Source: an uncultured Clostridia bacterium
GTDB lineage: Bacteria > Bacillota > Clostridia > Oscillospirales > Acutalibacteraceae
DNA length: 38,859 bases
Direction of reading: 5' to 3'
Assembly (NCBI GenBank): GCA_944380885.1
Contig: CALWIZ010000024.1
Coordinates: 1 to 38,859, forward strand
Under the pieces are notes generated by a model, which did no database searches, was not told the origin of the DNA, and worked only from the letters and a program-made list of their open reading frames with translations. The translations under genes and the position numbers were made by a program. Below, in pieces: positions 31,296 through 38,788 of this stretch. The first letter of the stretch is position 1. Each line of letters begins with the position of its first letter.

Positions 31296-33038
31296 TTACC
31301 CCAGCTTCCAGTTGGCGCTCTGCCGCTGCAGTTCCACCATGCGGCGGAACAGGCCGCCCTTTTCCATCAGCTCCGAGGGGGAGCCCTGCTCCGCCACTTT
31401 GCCGTCGGTCAGGACAACGATCTTGTCCGCCGCCTCCACGGTGCGCATCCGATGGGCGATGACCAGCACCGTCTTGCCGGCCAGCAAACTGGAGAGCGCC
31501 CCCTGTACCTTGGTTTCGTTTTCTACGTCAAGACTTGCTGTTGCCTCGTCCAGCAGGACAATAGGCGCATCTTTCAGCAGTGCCCGGGCGATGGAGATGC
31601 GCTGGCGTTCCCCGCCGGAGAGCTTGGCTCCGTTTTCCCCGATGGGGGTGTCGTAGCCCTTGGGCAGCCTGCGGACAAACTCGTCGCAGTTGGCGGCTTT
31701 AGCGGCGGCAAGCACTTCCTCGTCGGTGGCCCCGTGTTTGCCGAGACGGATGTTTTCCATCACCGTGTCGTCAAACAGCAACACGTCTTGAAACACCATC
31801 GAGTAATCACTGAGCAGCACTTCCGGATCCACGGTGGAAATATCCACGCCGCCCACCTGAATAGAACCTCTGGTGACGTCCCACAATCTGGCGGCAAGCC
31901 GGGCGCAGGTGCTTTTGCCGGAGCCGGAGGGGCCGACCAGCGCCGTGATTTCCCCCTCTTTGGCGGTGAAGCTGACGTCTTGCAGGACGTCCTTTTTGTC
32001 ATAGGCAAAGCCCACATGGTCGAATACGATATCGTGGCCTTTGGGCTTGAAGGTTTCCGACCCCTCCGCCGCAGGCGTATCGTAGATCTCGTTCATGCGG
32101 TCGGCCGATACTTGGGAGACGAACATCTCAGCAATCAGGGCCAGGCTCTGGTCGAAGGGAGCGTAGATGCGTGTAATAACCAGTAGGAACAGGAACAAAA
32201 GCATGAAATCGATCTGCCCGGAGAGGATCAGGCTTGCGCCCACAAGAATGGTCGTCGCCACGCCCAGGCGCATGATGACACTGGCAGCGTTGACAAACAA
32301 GCCGGTAGAAAGCTCGCCTTTGATCATGACCTTTTCATGGTCGTCAATTTTTCTGTTGAGTCCTTCCAGATACCGTTCCTCCTGATTGGTGGCGCGGATC
32401 TCCCGCACATTTTCCAGCGCCTCCTGGATGCCGTCGGAAACCCGGACAGCGGCTTTTTTCGTCCGCTCGGAGGCGCGGGCAGCCATCCTTCGGCTGCCGA
32501 ACAGCAGCCCAAAGGCCACCGGCACGCCCCACAGGCAGGCAATCGCCAGACGCCAGTCGTAAATGAGCAGGCAGACGGCGATGATTGCCGTAGAGATGTA
32601 TGCGCCGTACAGATACCCCAGCACATGGCTCCAGACGTGCTCCATGCGGTTGACGTCCCCCATGAGGGTTTCGGTCAGGTCGGCCAGATCCCGCTTGCCG
32701 AAGTAGCCCAGCGGCAGCTTGCGGAGCCGTTCCGCCAGACGCAAGCGGGTCGTTTTGACCTCGCCGTACACCAGCCCGTAGGTGGCCTTGTACTGCTGCA
32801 AATGGGTAATAAAGGACAGCAGGACAAATAAAATGGTCAGGCCGATGGGAAGCCAGACGCCGGGCAGCGGGCTGCCGCCGGTCAGCGTCCCCATGAAGCC
32901 GGACATCATCAGATACAGGATGCTGACGCCGCCCATGACAACTAAATTGACGATCACCGTCCAGAAAGCGCCTTTTTTGGTGTTTTTCAGGCCCTGATCG
33001 GTCAGGGCATATTTGCGCTGAAACTTTTTGCTGAACAT
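31296..33038 (-). CDS. ABC transporter, fused permease-ATPase (second of pair)
   Basis: A 580-residue half-transporter: a six-helix exporter-type membrane domain (about 25-310), then an ATPase with GPSGSGKST (Walker A), LSGGERQRISIARALL (signature), IVLLDEATASLD (Walker B) and the His switch in VIAHRM. It begins directly after the stop of its partner (TAA-ATG adjacent, with AAGGAGG inside the partner's end), so the two form a heterodimer. Exporter-fold pairs of this type include the siderophore importers YbtPQ and IrtAB as well as exporters. The metal-box upstream favours a metal or siderophore link. Substrate uncertain. Confidence 0.88.
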   Translation of the reverse strand: MFSKKFQRKYALTDQGLKNTKKGAFWTVIVNLVVMGGVSILYLMMSGFMGTLTGGSPLPGVWLPIGLTILFVLLSFITHLQQYKATYGLVYGEVKTTRLRLAERLRKLPLGYFGKRDLADLTETLMGDVNRMEHVWSHVLGYLYGAYISTAIIAVCLLIYDWRLAIACLWGVPVAFGLLFGSRRMAARASERTKKAAVRVSDGIQEALENVREIRATNQEERYLEGLNRKIDDHEKVMIKGELSTGLFVNAASVIMRLGVATTILVGASLILSGQIDFMLLFLFLLVITRIYAPFDQSLALIAEMFVSQVSADRMNEIYDTPAAEGSETFKPKGHDIVFDHVGFAYDKKDVLQDVSFTAKEGEITALVGPSGSGKSTCARLAARLWDVTRGSIQVGGVDISTVDPEVLLSDYSMVFQDVLLFDDTVMENIRLGKHGATDEEVLAAAKAANCDEFVRRLPKGYDTPIGENGAKLSGGERQRISIARALLKDAPIVLLDEATASLDVENETKVQGALSSLLAGKTVLVIAHRMRTVEAADKIVVLTDGKVAEQGSPSELMEKGGLFRRMVELQRQSANWKLG

Positions 33039-34853
33039 TTACTCCGCCTCCTTTTCGCCGGTGGAACCGCCTGTCAGCTTCCACTGCACCGCCCGGTTGT
33101 AATCCGCCCACATCCGGGCGTACAGGCCGCCCGCAGCGGTGAGCTCCTTGTGCGTCCCCTGCTCGGCAACGCGGCCTTCCTCCAGAACGATGATCTTATC
33201 CGCCCCGACCACGGTAGACAGGCGGTGGGCGATCATGATGACGGTGCGGCCGCGGGTCAGCACGGCGAAGGCCTTCTGAATTAAGACCTCGTTTTCCGGA
33301 TCGGCAAAGGCTGTGGCCTCGTCCAGCACCACGATGGGCGCGTCCTTCAAAATAGCTCTGGCTAAAGCAATGCGCTGCTGCTCGCCGCCGGAGAGGTAGG
33401 TGCCCTCTGTGCCGATCTGCGTGTCGACGCCGTCCGGCAGTTTTTCGAGAATATCCCCGCACTGGGCGGCTTGCAGCGCCTCCAGCACCTGCTCCCTTGT
33501 AGCATCCGGACGGGCAGCCTGGACATTTTCCAGAATGGAAGCCTTAAACAGCCGGCTGTTCTGAAATACAAAGGCTACCTGATCCATCAGCACATGGGGA
33601 TCGATCTGTTTCACGTCCACGCCGCCGACCTCCACCGTGCCGGAGGTGGCGTCCCAGAACCGAGGGATCAGGCTGGCGGCGGTGGTCTTGCCGCCGCCGG
33701 AGGGCCCGACCAGCGCCACCGTCCGCCCCGGCTCCGCTGTGAAGGAAACGTGGGAGAGGGCGGGAACGTCCGAACCGTCATAGGTAAAGCTTACATCCCT
33801 GAACTCCACCCGGTTGTCACGGGGCTTCTTCGGGTGGGCAGGCGCTTTTAAAACCGGGGCGTCCATCACCTGTTCGATGCGCCCCAAAGCGGTATGCGCC
33901 AGCATTGTCCCGGCGGAAGCAAACATGATGCGGGCCAGCGCCGTGGAGATGATGGCGGAGAATACCGCGTAGAAAACAAAATTTGTGATGAACCCGGCGA
34001 AATCCCCGCCGGCCAGCGCGCCGGGAGCAAGGAACAAAACGACCGGCACCAGGAAGACAAAGGCCCCCTCCGTAAAGGTCAGATTGACAGACTGCGGCAC
34101 CCGGCACACCTTGTCCTGATAGTATCCGGCCTTGCTGCTGTAATCCTCAATGGCCTCTTTGAACGCCTTGAAGGAATAGACCGTCTGCTGGAAGATCTTT
34201 ACCACCGGGATACCGCGGACATACTCGGTGCCCGCCTTGGTCATCCGGTCCTGGGCCGCCTGATATTCTGCCATCAGCGCAGCGTTTTTGCCGCCCATCA
34301 TGGAGAACATGGCGATGACGGAAATCACCGCCGCCAGCAGGCAGGCAGCGCCCATCCGCCAGTCAAAGACGAACATCAGCACCAGCATCGCAAGGAACAT
34401 GATGACTGTGCCGACGATGTCCGCTAAGTTGTGGGCCAGCAGAGTTTCCGTATCGGCCGCCGCCGCGTCCAGCCGTCCCCGGATAAGGCCGGAGGCGTTG
34501 GCGTCAAAATAGCCTAACGGAGCTTTCATCACACGGGCGACGCCTTGCTTGCGGATGTTGGACGCTGTGCGGAAGGCTGCCAGATGGGTACACATCAACC
34601 CCAGAAAGTAGATCACAATGCCGCCCACCGCAAAGGCGAAGGCCAGCCAGCCGTACTGCGCGACAGACTCCGCCTGCGTCCAGTCCGGCGCCACGGCGAT
34701 CAGATCCCGGGCGGCCAGCCAGATGCAGATGTAGGGTGCCATGCTCAGCAGCATGGCGATCCCCGACAGGGCCAAACCAAGGAAGGTCAGCCCCTTGTGG
34801 CCGCCCGCATAACGGAGCAGAGCCGCCACATCGTTCTTTTTTCGTTTTTCCAC
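33039..34853 (-). CDS. ABC transporter, fused permease-ATPase (first of pair)
   Basis: A 604-residue half-transporter with six helices (about 20-300) and an ATPase domain: GPSGGGKTTA (Walker A), LSGGEQQRIALARAIL (signature), IVVLDEATAFADPENE (Walker B; AFAD replaces the usual ASLD, common in YbtP/IrtA-like subunits) and IAHRL. The true start is GTG 34853: AAGGAGG (34868-34862) lies eight bases upstream, and the longer ATG at 34883 lies inside the 16-bp operator. Transcription would be blocked when the regulator binds there. Partner follows immediately. Confidence 0.88.
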   Translation of the reverse strand: MEKRKKNDVAALLRYAGGHKGLTFLGLALSGIAMLLSMAPYICIWLAARDLIAVAPDWTQAESVAQYGWLAFAFAVGGIVIYFLGLMCTHLAAFRTASNIRKQGVARVMKAPLGYFDANASGLIRGRLDAAAADTETLLAHNLADIVGTVIMFLAMLVLMFVFDWRMGAACLLAAVISVIAMFSMMGGKNAALMAEYQAAQDRMTKAGTEYVRGIPVVKIFQQTVYSFKAFKEAIEDYSSKAGYYQDKVCRVPQSVNLTFTEGAFVFLVPVVLFLAPGALAGGDFAGFITNFVFYAVFSAIISTALARIMFASAGTMLAHTALGRIEQVMDAPVLKAPAHPKKPRDNRVEFRDVSFTYDGSDVPALSHVSFTAEPGRTVALVGPSGGGKTTAASLIPRFWDATSGTVEVGGVDVKQIDPHVLMDQVAFVFQNSRLFKASILENVQAARPDATREQVLEALQAAQCGDILEKLPDGVDTQIGTEGTYLSGGEQQRIALARAILKDAPIVVLDEATAFADPENEVLIQKAFAVLTRGRTVIMIAHRLSTVVGADKIIVLEEGRVAEQGTHKELTAAGGLYARMWADYNRAVQWKLTGGSTGEKEAE

Positions 34854-34875
34854 AAAAACAACCTCCTTATTGAAA

Positions 34876-34891
34876 GTTAGCAATAACTAAC
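34876..34891. promoter_or_regulatory. Metal-regulator box 1 (ABC pair)
   Basis: GTTAGCAATAACTAAC, a 16-bp palindrome with GTTAG/CTAAC arms, 23 bases upstream of the GTG start of the ABC pair. Two more copies with the same arms lie at 38558 and 38660. The shape resembles DtxR/IdeR-type iron boxes (TTAG...CTAA). Confidence 0.75.
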
Positions 34892-34900
34892 CAATACGCG

Positions 34901-34923
34901 AAAAAAGACGGGACTATTGTCCC
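34901..34923 (-). terminator. Short terminator at the end of the tetR gene
   Basis: GGGAC (loop AATA) GTCCC followed by GTCTTTTTT on the minus strand, overlapping the TetR stop codon. The 5-bp stem is short, so read-through from tetR into the ABC genes is possible. Confidence 0.5.
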
Positions 34924-35531
34924 ATCAATTCCAGCCATCCGGCTGTATAGAAAGCGCGGAACTGTGTCACATCCCGGTGCGCCTGCTCCCGGGGCATATC
35001 GTGGATTACAATTTCAAACAGTCCGTTGAACATGCCGCTGGCGATAATATGGCAGAGGGATTGATCCAGCTGCGGGATTTCTTTCCCCAGCCGGCGCAGC
35101 ACCTCCATGTATTTCAGGGTATATTCCACTTCTACCTCCACCATGTTGTGGACAAAATGCTCGTAGGAGGTTCCCTCCGCCCGGCAGAGCAGCAGCTTGA
35201 CCGGCTCCCGGTGCTCGCAGATGTAGTCCACCATCCAGTCCACGTAATCGCCGGAGGCTTCGCCCATGTGCGCCGGTTGCTCCTTTTCCGGCAGCTCGGC
35301 AAAGCCGGTCTGGGCTTCCATGAACCGGCCCATCAGGGCGGCGGCGTGAGGCTCTACCAGAGAGGCGAACAGCGCCTCCTTGCTGGAAAAGTAGCCGTAG
35401 AACGCTCCGGTGGTCACCCCGGCGTTCTTGACAATCTGCCGCAGGGAAGCGCCGAGGAACCCCTTCTCGGAAAATTCCTCCAAAGCGGCCTGCTGTATTT
35501 TCTCTAAGGTATCGGATGACTTTTCTTCCAT
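34914..35531 (-). CDS. TetR/AcrR-family transcriptional regulator
   Basis: A 205-residue regulator. Residues ~8-55 form the TetR HTH: KIQQAALEEFSEKGFLGASLRQIVKNAGVTTGAFYGYFSSKEALFASLV. The C-terminal helical domain would bind a ligand. ATG 35531 has GGAGG six bases upstream; the ATG 12 bases earlier lies before it. A palindrome, ATAACAGTG/CAATGTTAT, covers its upstream region and is the likely self-operator. It sits head to tail before the ABC pair, so it probably controls this transporter together with the metal-dependent regulator. Confidence 0.88.
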   Translation of the reverse strand: MEEKSSDTLEKIQQAALEEFSEKGFLGASLRQIVKNAGVTTGAFYGYFSSKEALFASLVEPHAAALMGRFMEAQTGFAELPEKEQPAHMGEASGDYVDWMVDYICEHREPVKLLLCRAEGTSYEHFVHNMVEVEVEYTLKYMEVLRRLGKEIPQLDQSLCHIIASGMFNGLFEIVIHDMPREQAHRDVTQFRAFYTAGWLELMGQ

Positions 35532-35543
35532 GGCGGCCTCCAT

Positions 35544-35569
35544 ATAACAGTGCTATGTAACAATGTTAT
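35544..35569. promoter_or_regulatory. Likely TetR operator
   Basis: ATAACAGTG (35544-35552) and CAATGTTAT (35561-35569) form an imperfect 26-bp palindrome just upstream of the tetR start, as expected for autorepression. Confidence 0.6.
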
Positions 35570-35660
35570 GATACATCGTGCAGAGGGCTTTGTCAAGAGG
35601 AAATTATGAGGATGGGGAAATATATGCGGCTCGCCTGTCTGCGGCACATAAAGCAAAGAC

Positions 35661-35687
35661 GGGAAGCCGCATATTCTACAGCTTCCC
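35661..35687. terminator. Terminator after the P-type ATPase gene
   Basis: GGGAAGC (35661-35667) pairs with GCTTCCC (35681-35687), 12 bases past the ATPase stop; on the minus strand it is followed by GTCTTTGCTTT, on the plus strand by GCCTTTTC. Confidence 0.6.
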
Positions 35688-35698
35688 GCCTTTTCAGA

Positions 35699-37813
35699 TT
35701 ATGAACGTTTTTCCGGTTTTGTTTCTATTTCTTTGCATGGAAGAGAGGTCATGCTGTGCAGGCTGATCCCCAGCGTGGAAAGGTTGTGCAGGGTCGCCGA
35801 CGTGGAGGGCGGCAGCAGCCCGGCAACCCCCAGGGCGATCAAGCCTCCGTTGAATCCGAGGACAAAGCGGTAAATATTGCGGATACGGCTGTTTAACGCC
35901 ATAGCAAGCTGCCGCAGCCGCACCAGCTCCCACAGGCTTTCCGCCGCAATGGTGACGTCGGCAATCTCCTGCGCAATGGCGGCACCGTCGCTGACGGCGA
36001 TCCCGGCGTCCGCCTCGGACAGGGCCGGGGAATCGTTGATGCCGTCTCCCACCATGATGACGGTATGCCCCTGCGCCCGCAGCGCCGCTACATAATTTGC
36101 CTTATCCTCCGGCAGCACCTCAGCACAGAAATCATCGACCCCGATATGGGAAGCAACCGCTTCGGCCGTGCGCCGGCTGTCGCCGGTCAGCATAACGGCC
36201 TTTTGTATCCCAAGCCTGCGCAGGGCGGCAAGAACGTCCGGCGCTTCCTCCCGCAGAGGATCGGCGATGCAGATGACGGCCGCCAGCTGCCCGTCGATTG
36301 CCAGATACAGATGGGAGTATTCCAAAGGCAGGGCGTCGAATTGTTCCTGCTCTCCGGCTGAAACCGTACAGCCTTCGTCCTCAAAAATAAAGTGGGCGCT
36401 GCCGATGAGTACACGCTCCTGCCCGACGGAGCTGGAAATCCCGTGCGCCACCAGATAATCGACCTTGGAGTGGAGTTCCTCGTGCCTGAGCCCCCGGCGC
36501 TTTGCCTCTTCCACAACGGCGTTGGCTATAGAGTGGGGAAAATGTTCCTCCAGGCAGGCCGCCAGCCGCAGCATCTCCGTTTCCCTGTGCCCGCCGAATG
36601 GGATTATCCGCACCACCTTGGGGCAGGCGCGGGTGAGGGTGCCGGTCTTATCAAACACAATGGTATCCGCCCGGGCGATGGTTTCCAGAAACTTCCCGCC
36701 CTTTACCGTGATATGCTCCCGACCGGCCTCGCGCATGGCAGACAGTACGGCAAGCGGCATGGCAAGCTTTAAGGCGCAGGAGAAATCCACCATCAGCACC
36801 GACAAGGCGCGGGTGACGTTCCGCGTCAGGATAAGACTGAGCAGGCTGCCCGCAAAGGTATAGGGGACCAGCTTATCCGCCAGATTGGCCGCCTTGCTTT
36901 CCGCCGCCGATTTCATCTGCTCCGAGCGCTCGATCATGGCCACGATCTGGTCGTAGCGGCTCTGGCCGGAACTCTGCCGGACTTCTATCGTGCAGGCTCC
37001 CTCCGCGATGGTGGTTCCCGCGTAGACAAGGCTGCCCGGCCGCTTGGCTGCCGGCAGGGATTCCCCTGTCAGCGAAGCCTGGTTGACCATCGCTTCGCCG
37101 TCTGTCACCATGCCGTCCACCGGTATGACGCCGCCGATACGGACTACAATCCGATCCCCCGGCCGGATTTGGGATACCGGCGTCAGGACTTCGCCTTCCG
37201 GCGTGTTCAGCCATACCCTGTCCACATTTAAGGACATACACTGCGCCAAATCCTGCAACGATTTTTTCCTGGTCCATTCCTCCAGAAGCTCACCCAGCTC
37301 CAGCAGAAACATCACCGAACCAGCCGTAGCAAAATCCCGGCGGGCAATGGACAGACCGATGGAAACGGCGTCCAGCAGCTCCACTTTGATTTTATTCTGC
37401 CTCAAGCAATGCAGGCCTTTGCGCAGAAAAGGGACAGCGTGCCACAGCACCCGGGCGATTCTCACAGGTGCGGGCAGAAACAGGGTGCTTACAAGTTTCA
37501 ATGCCGCTTTTCCCACCAGCTTTTCCTCGAACTGGCGGTTGAGCATACGGCTGCTGTGCGCCGGCAGGGATACGCTCTGCTCCGCCTGCTTCCATGAAAA
37601 CTGCCGCACAGCCTGCAAAACCGTCTCCCTTGCACCGGTATAGTATAGGATGACGCATCCGGTGCGTTCATGCACCGTTACCCGGCTGATCCAGCTCTGC
37701 TTCTGGAACCATGCTTCCAGAAGATCCGCCTGGCGCAGGCTCATTTCCTTCTGCTTCAGCCTGCATTGCAGCCGCATCCGTCCTCGGCTCTCGTGTATGA
37801 TTACTGCATTCAT
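35699..37813 (-). CDS. P1B-type metal-transporting ATPase
   Basis: A 704-residue P-type ATPase for transition-metal export. The N-terminal ~75 residues form a ferredoxin-like domain without CxxC. Seen in order: SLTGES (249-252), SCALKLAMP (345-353) in the transport-site helix where copper pumps have CPC, FDKTGTLT (Asp388 phosphorylated), HFPHS (424-428, in place of SEHP), MLTGDS and VGDGINDSPALSEADAGIAV. Lack of CPC argues against copper. The DtxR-like box in front of the operon suggests Fe(II) or Mn(II). GGAGG precedes ATG 37813; an intrinsic terminator lies just upstream of the gene. Confidence 0.9.
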   Translation of the reverse strand: MNAVIIHESRGRMRLQCRLKQKEMSLRQADLLEAWFQKQSWISRVTVHERTGCVILYYTGARETVLQAVRQFSWKQAEQSVSLPAHSSRMLNRQFEEKLVGKAALKLVSTLFLPAPVRIARVLWHAVPFLRKGLHCLRQNKIKVELLDAVSIGLSIARRDFATAGSVMFLLELGELLEEWTRKKSLQDLAQCMSLNVDRVWLNTPEGEVLTPVSQIRPGDRIVVRIGGVIPVDGMVTDGEAMVNQASLTGESLPAAKRPGSLVYAGTTIAEGACTIEVRQSSGQSRYDQIVAMIERSEQMKSAAESKAANLADKLVPYTFAGSLLSLILTRNVTRALSVLMVDFSCALKLAMPLAVLSAMREAGREHITVKGGKFLETIARADTIVFDKTGTLTRACPKVVRIIPFGGHRETEMLRLAACLEEHFPHSIANAVVEEAKRRGLRHEELHSKVDYLVAHGISSSVGQERVLIGSAHFIFEDEGCTVSAGEQEQFDALPLEYSHLYLAIDGQLAAVICIADPLREEAPDVLAALRRLGIQKAVMLTGDSRRTAEAVASHIGVDDFCAEVLPEDKANYVAALRAQGHTVIMVGDGINDSPALSEADAGIAVSDGAAIAQEIADVTIAAESLWELVRLRQLAMALNSRIRNIYRFVLGFNGGLIALGVAGLLPPSTSATLHNLSTLGISLHSMTSLPCKEIETKPEKRS

Positions 37814-37830
37814 TGAAAAACCTCCATGAA

Positions 37831-37858
37831 AAAGGGAGCCGCAGTCACGGCTCCCTTT
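37831..37858 (-). terminator. Terminator inside the metal operon, before the ATPase gene
   Basis: A perfect 11-bp stem, AAAGGGAGCCG/CGGCTCCCTTT with a six-base loop, followed on the minus strand by TTTTTCATGG. It lies between the DUF6110 gene and the ATPase gene and should limit read-through into the pump. Confidence 0.8.
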
Positions 37859-37870
37859 GCTGCGGATGAT

Positions 37871-38167
37871 TCATTCTTCCGGCTCTTTGTTTTCCTCATC
37901 GTTTTCGTCAGCGATCTCAGCCGCGGCTTTTTCCTCCGCTTCTTTTGCAGCCCGCTTTTCATTAATATCCTTGGCGGAGGCCAGGATATCCCCGGCGTTT
38001 TCCTGCACTGTGGCGACGGTCTTCATCGCCGAATCTTTCATGCGCAGCCCTGCGGCAGTTATATGGGTATACGCCTTTTTGGCATCCTTGCTGGAAAGCA
38101 GCTTGATCCCCACGGAACCGAACAACACGCCGCCGATAAAGCAGGCCAGTTTTGAATAAATACGCAT
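37871..38167 (-). CDS. DUF6110-like membrane-anchored protein
   Basis: A 98-residue protein: one N-terminal hydrophobic helix (LACFIGGVLFGSVGIKLLSS), then KDAKKAYTHITAAGLRMKDS and a long charged, Ala/Glu/Lys-rich C-terminal coil that ends very acidic (ENDEENKEPEE). It matches the small DUF6110 proteins that accompany P1B-type ATPases in Clostridia. It probably anchors in the membrane with the acidic tail in the cytosol; the tail could bind cations. GAAAGGATGG precedes ATG 38167. Confidence 0.75.
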   Translation of the reverse strand: MRIYSKLACFIGGVLFGSVGIKLLSSKDAKKAYTHITAAGLRMKDSAMKTVATVQENAGDILASAKDINEKRAAKEAEEKAAAEIADENDEENKEPEE

Positions 38168-38189
38168 ATGAATCCATCCTTTCTTTTCT

Positions 38190-38270
38190 TTACTTGTGCC
38201 TGTAGCCTGTAATGAGTACCATAACCATGCAGATCACAGCGCCCCATGCCCAAAACCGATGCTGTTTCAC
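38190..38270 (-). CDS. 26-residue membrane peptide
   Basis: A tiny gene supported by a perfect AAGGAGG seven bases before GTG 38270. The product, (M)KQHRFWAWGAVICMVMVLI followed by TGYRHK, is one membrane helix with basic ends. An ATG 36 bases upstream in the same frame would put the ribosome site inside the gene. It lies between the Cys/His-rich gene and the DUF6110 gene in the metal operon. Similar single-helix peptides often modulate transporters; here the role is inferred from position only. Confidence 0.55.
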   Translation of the reverse strand: MKQHRFWAWGAVICMVMVLITGYRHK

Positions 38271-38347
38271 AGTAAAGCCTCCTTGCAATATCCTTCTGTT
38301 TTTCATAGCCCGCAGCCGGCTGCCTGTGGTTTCCGCAGGCTGTCCTT

Positions 38348-38530
38348 TTAATCTGCGGTTTCTTCAGCAGATGCCTGATGGGGCGTATGGTGGTGATGCT
38401 TGCCGCAGCATGGATGCCCGGCGTGCTTCCCGCAGCAGCCAAGCCCCAGGTCTGCCGCCATCTGTTCGATATGCTCCAAATCGGCTTTTTCCGCCGTTTC
38501 CGGCCGGTGTTCCGGTATTTTCTCTGCCAT
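38348..38530 (-). CDS. Small Cys/His-rich metal-binding protein
   Basis: A 60-residue protein. The first half is charged (MAEKIPEHRPETAEKADLEH), the middle a short helix, and the C-terminal half carries two CCGKH repeats (LGCCGKHAGHPCCGKHHHHTPHQ) with eight His and four Cys, a strong metal-binding tail. GAAAGGAAG precedes ATG 38530; a longer in-frame start would begin upstream of the operator. First gene of the metal operon, 28 bases downstream of a metal box. Likely a metal chaperone, buffer or sensor for the ATPase. Confidence 0.7.
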   Translation of the reverse strand: MAEKIPEHRPETAEKADLEHIEQMAADLGLGCCGKHAGHPCCGKHHHHTPHQASAEETAD

Positions 38531-38557
38531 ACAAGCGCTTCCTTTCAAATAAAAGCA

Positions 38558-38573
38558 GTTAGCACTGACTAAC
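38558..38573. promoter_or_regulatory. Metal-regulator box 2 (ATPase operon)
   Basis: GTTAGCACTGACTAAC, same arms as the other two boxes. It lies directly downstream of the -10 element of the leftward promoter, at the expected transcription start, so a bound regulator would block initiation. Confidence 0.78.
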
Positions 38574-38576
38574 CAA

Positions 38577-38605
38577 AGTATACTCCATATTTCCCCATTT
38601 GTCAA
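38577..38605 (-). promoter_or_regulatory. Promoter of the ATPase operon
   Basis: On the minus strand TTGACA (38605-38600), a 17-base spacer and TATACT (38582-38577), immediately followed by metal box 2. Confidence 0.78.
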
Positions 38606-38623
38606 TCACGAAAAATATTTCAC

Positions 38624-38652
38624 TTGACAAACCGGCAGAATTATGATATATT
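38624..38652 (+). promoter_or_regulatory. Promoter of the rightward edge gene
   Basis: TTGACA (38624-38629), a 17-base spacer and TATATT (38647-38652), followed eight bases later by metal box 3. Divergent from the ATPase promoter. Confidence 0.78.
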
Positions 38653-38659
38653 ATTAACG

Positions 38660-38675
38660 GTTAGCGAAAGCTAAC
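38660..38675. promoter_or_regulatory. Metal-regulator box 3 (edge gene)
   Basis: GTTAGCGAAAGCTAAC, a perfect palindrome apart from the central four bases, at the expected transcription start of the rightward promoter. Confidence 0.78.
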
Positions 38676-38688
38676 TCAAAAATTCCCT

Positions 38689-38763
38689 AAAGCCTGAACG
38701 TGTATATGCAAGACAAACGCCGGTTCGCTGCGAGAAAGCGTACAGGCTTTGTTTTGTATACGT
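38689..38763 (+). promoter_or_regulatory. Structured leader of the edge gene
   Basis: AAAGCCTG (38689-38696) is complementary to CAGGCTTT (38743-38750), and ACGTGTATA (38698-38706) to TATACGT (38757-38763). The two helices cross, so they are either mutually exclusive or a pseudoknot. The ribosome site GGAGGAAGGG follows at 38771. A riboswitch or attenuator is possible; no known class recognised. Confidence 0.45.
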
Positions 38764-38788
38764 TAGAACAGGAGGAAGGGATTTTTTT

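Noticed and set aside
31452..32186. Rightward frame of 244 codons opposite the ABC transporter gene
   Set aside because: GC-rich antisense shadow of the nucleotide-binding domain; low-complexity Gly/His/Gln composition.
32344..33111. Leftward 255-codon frame overlapping the ABC genes
   Set aside because: Same-strand alternative frame in GC-rich DNA; the true ABC frames have all motifs.
38676..38788. Assignment of the edge leader to a known metal riboswitch (yybP-ykoY or czcD type)
   Set aside because: The conserved cores of those classes as I remember them are not visible; only crossing complementary arms are.
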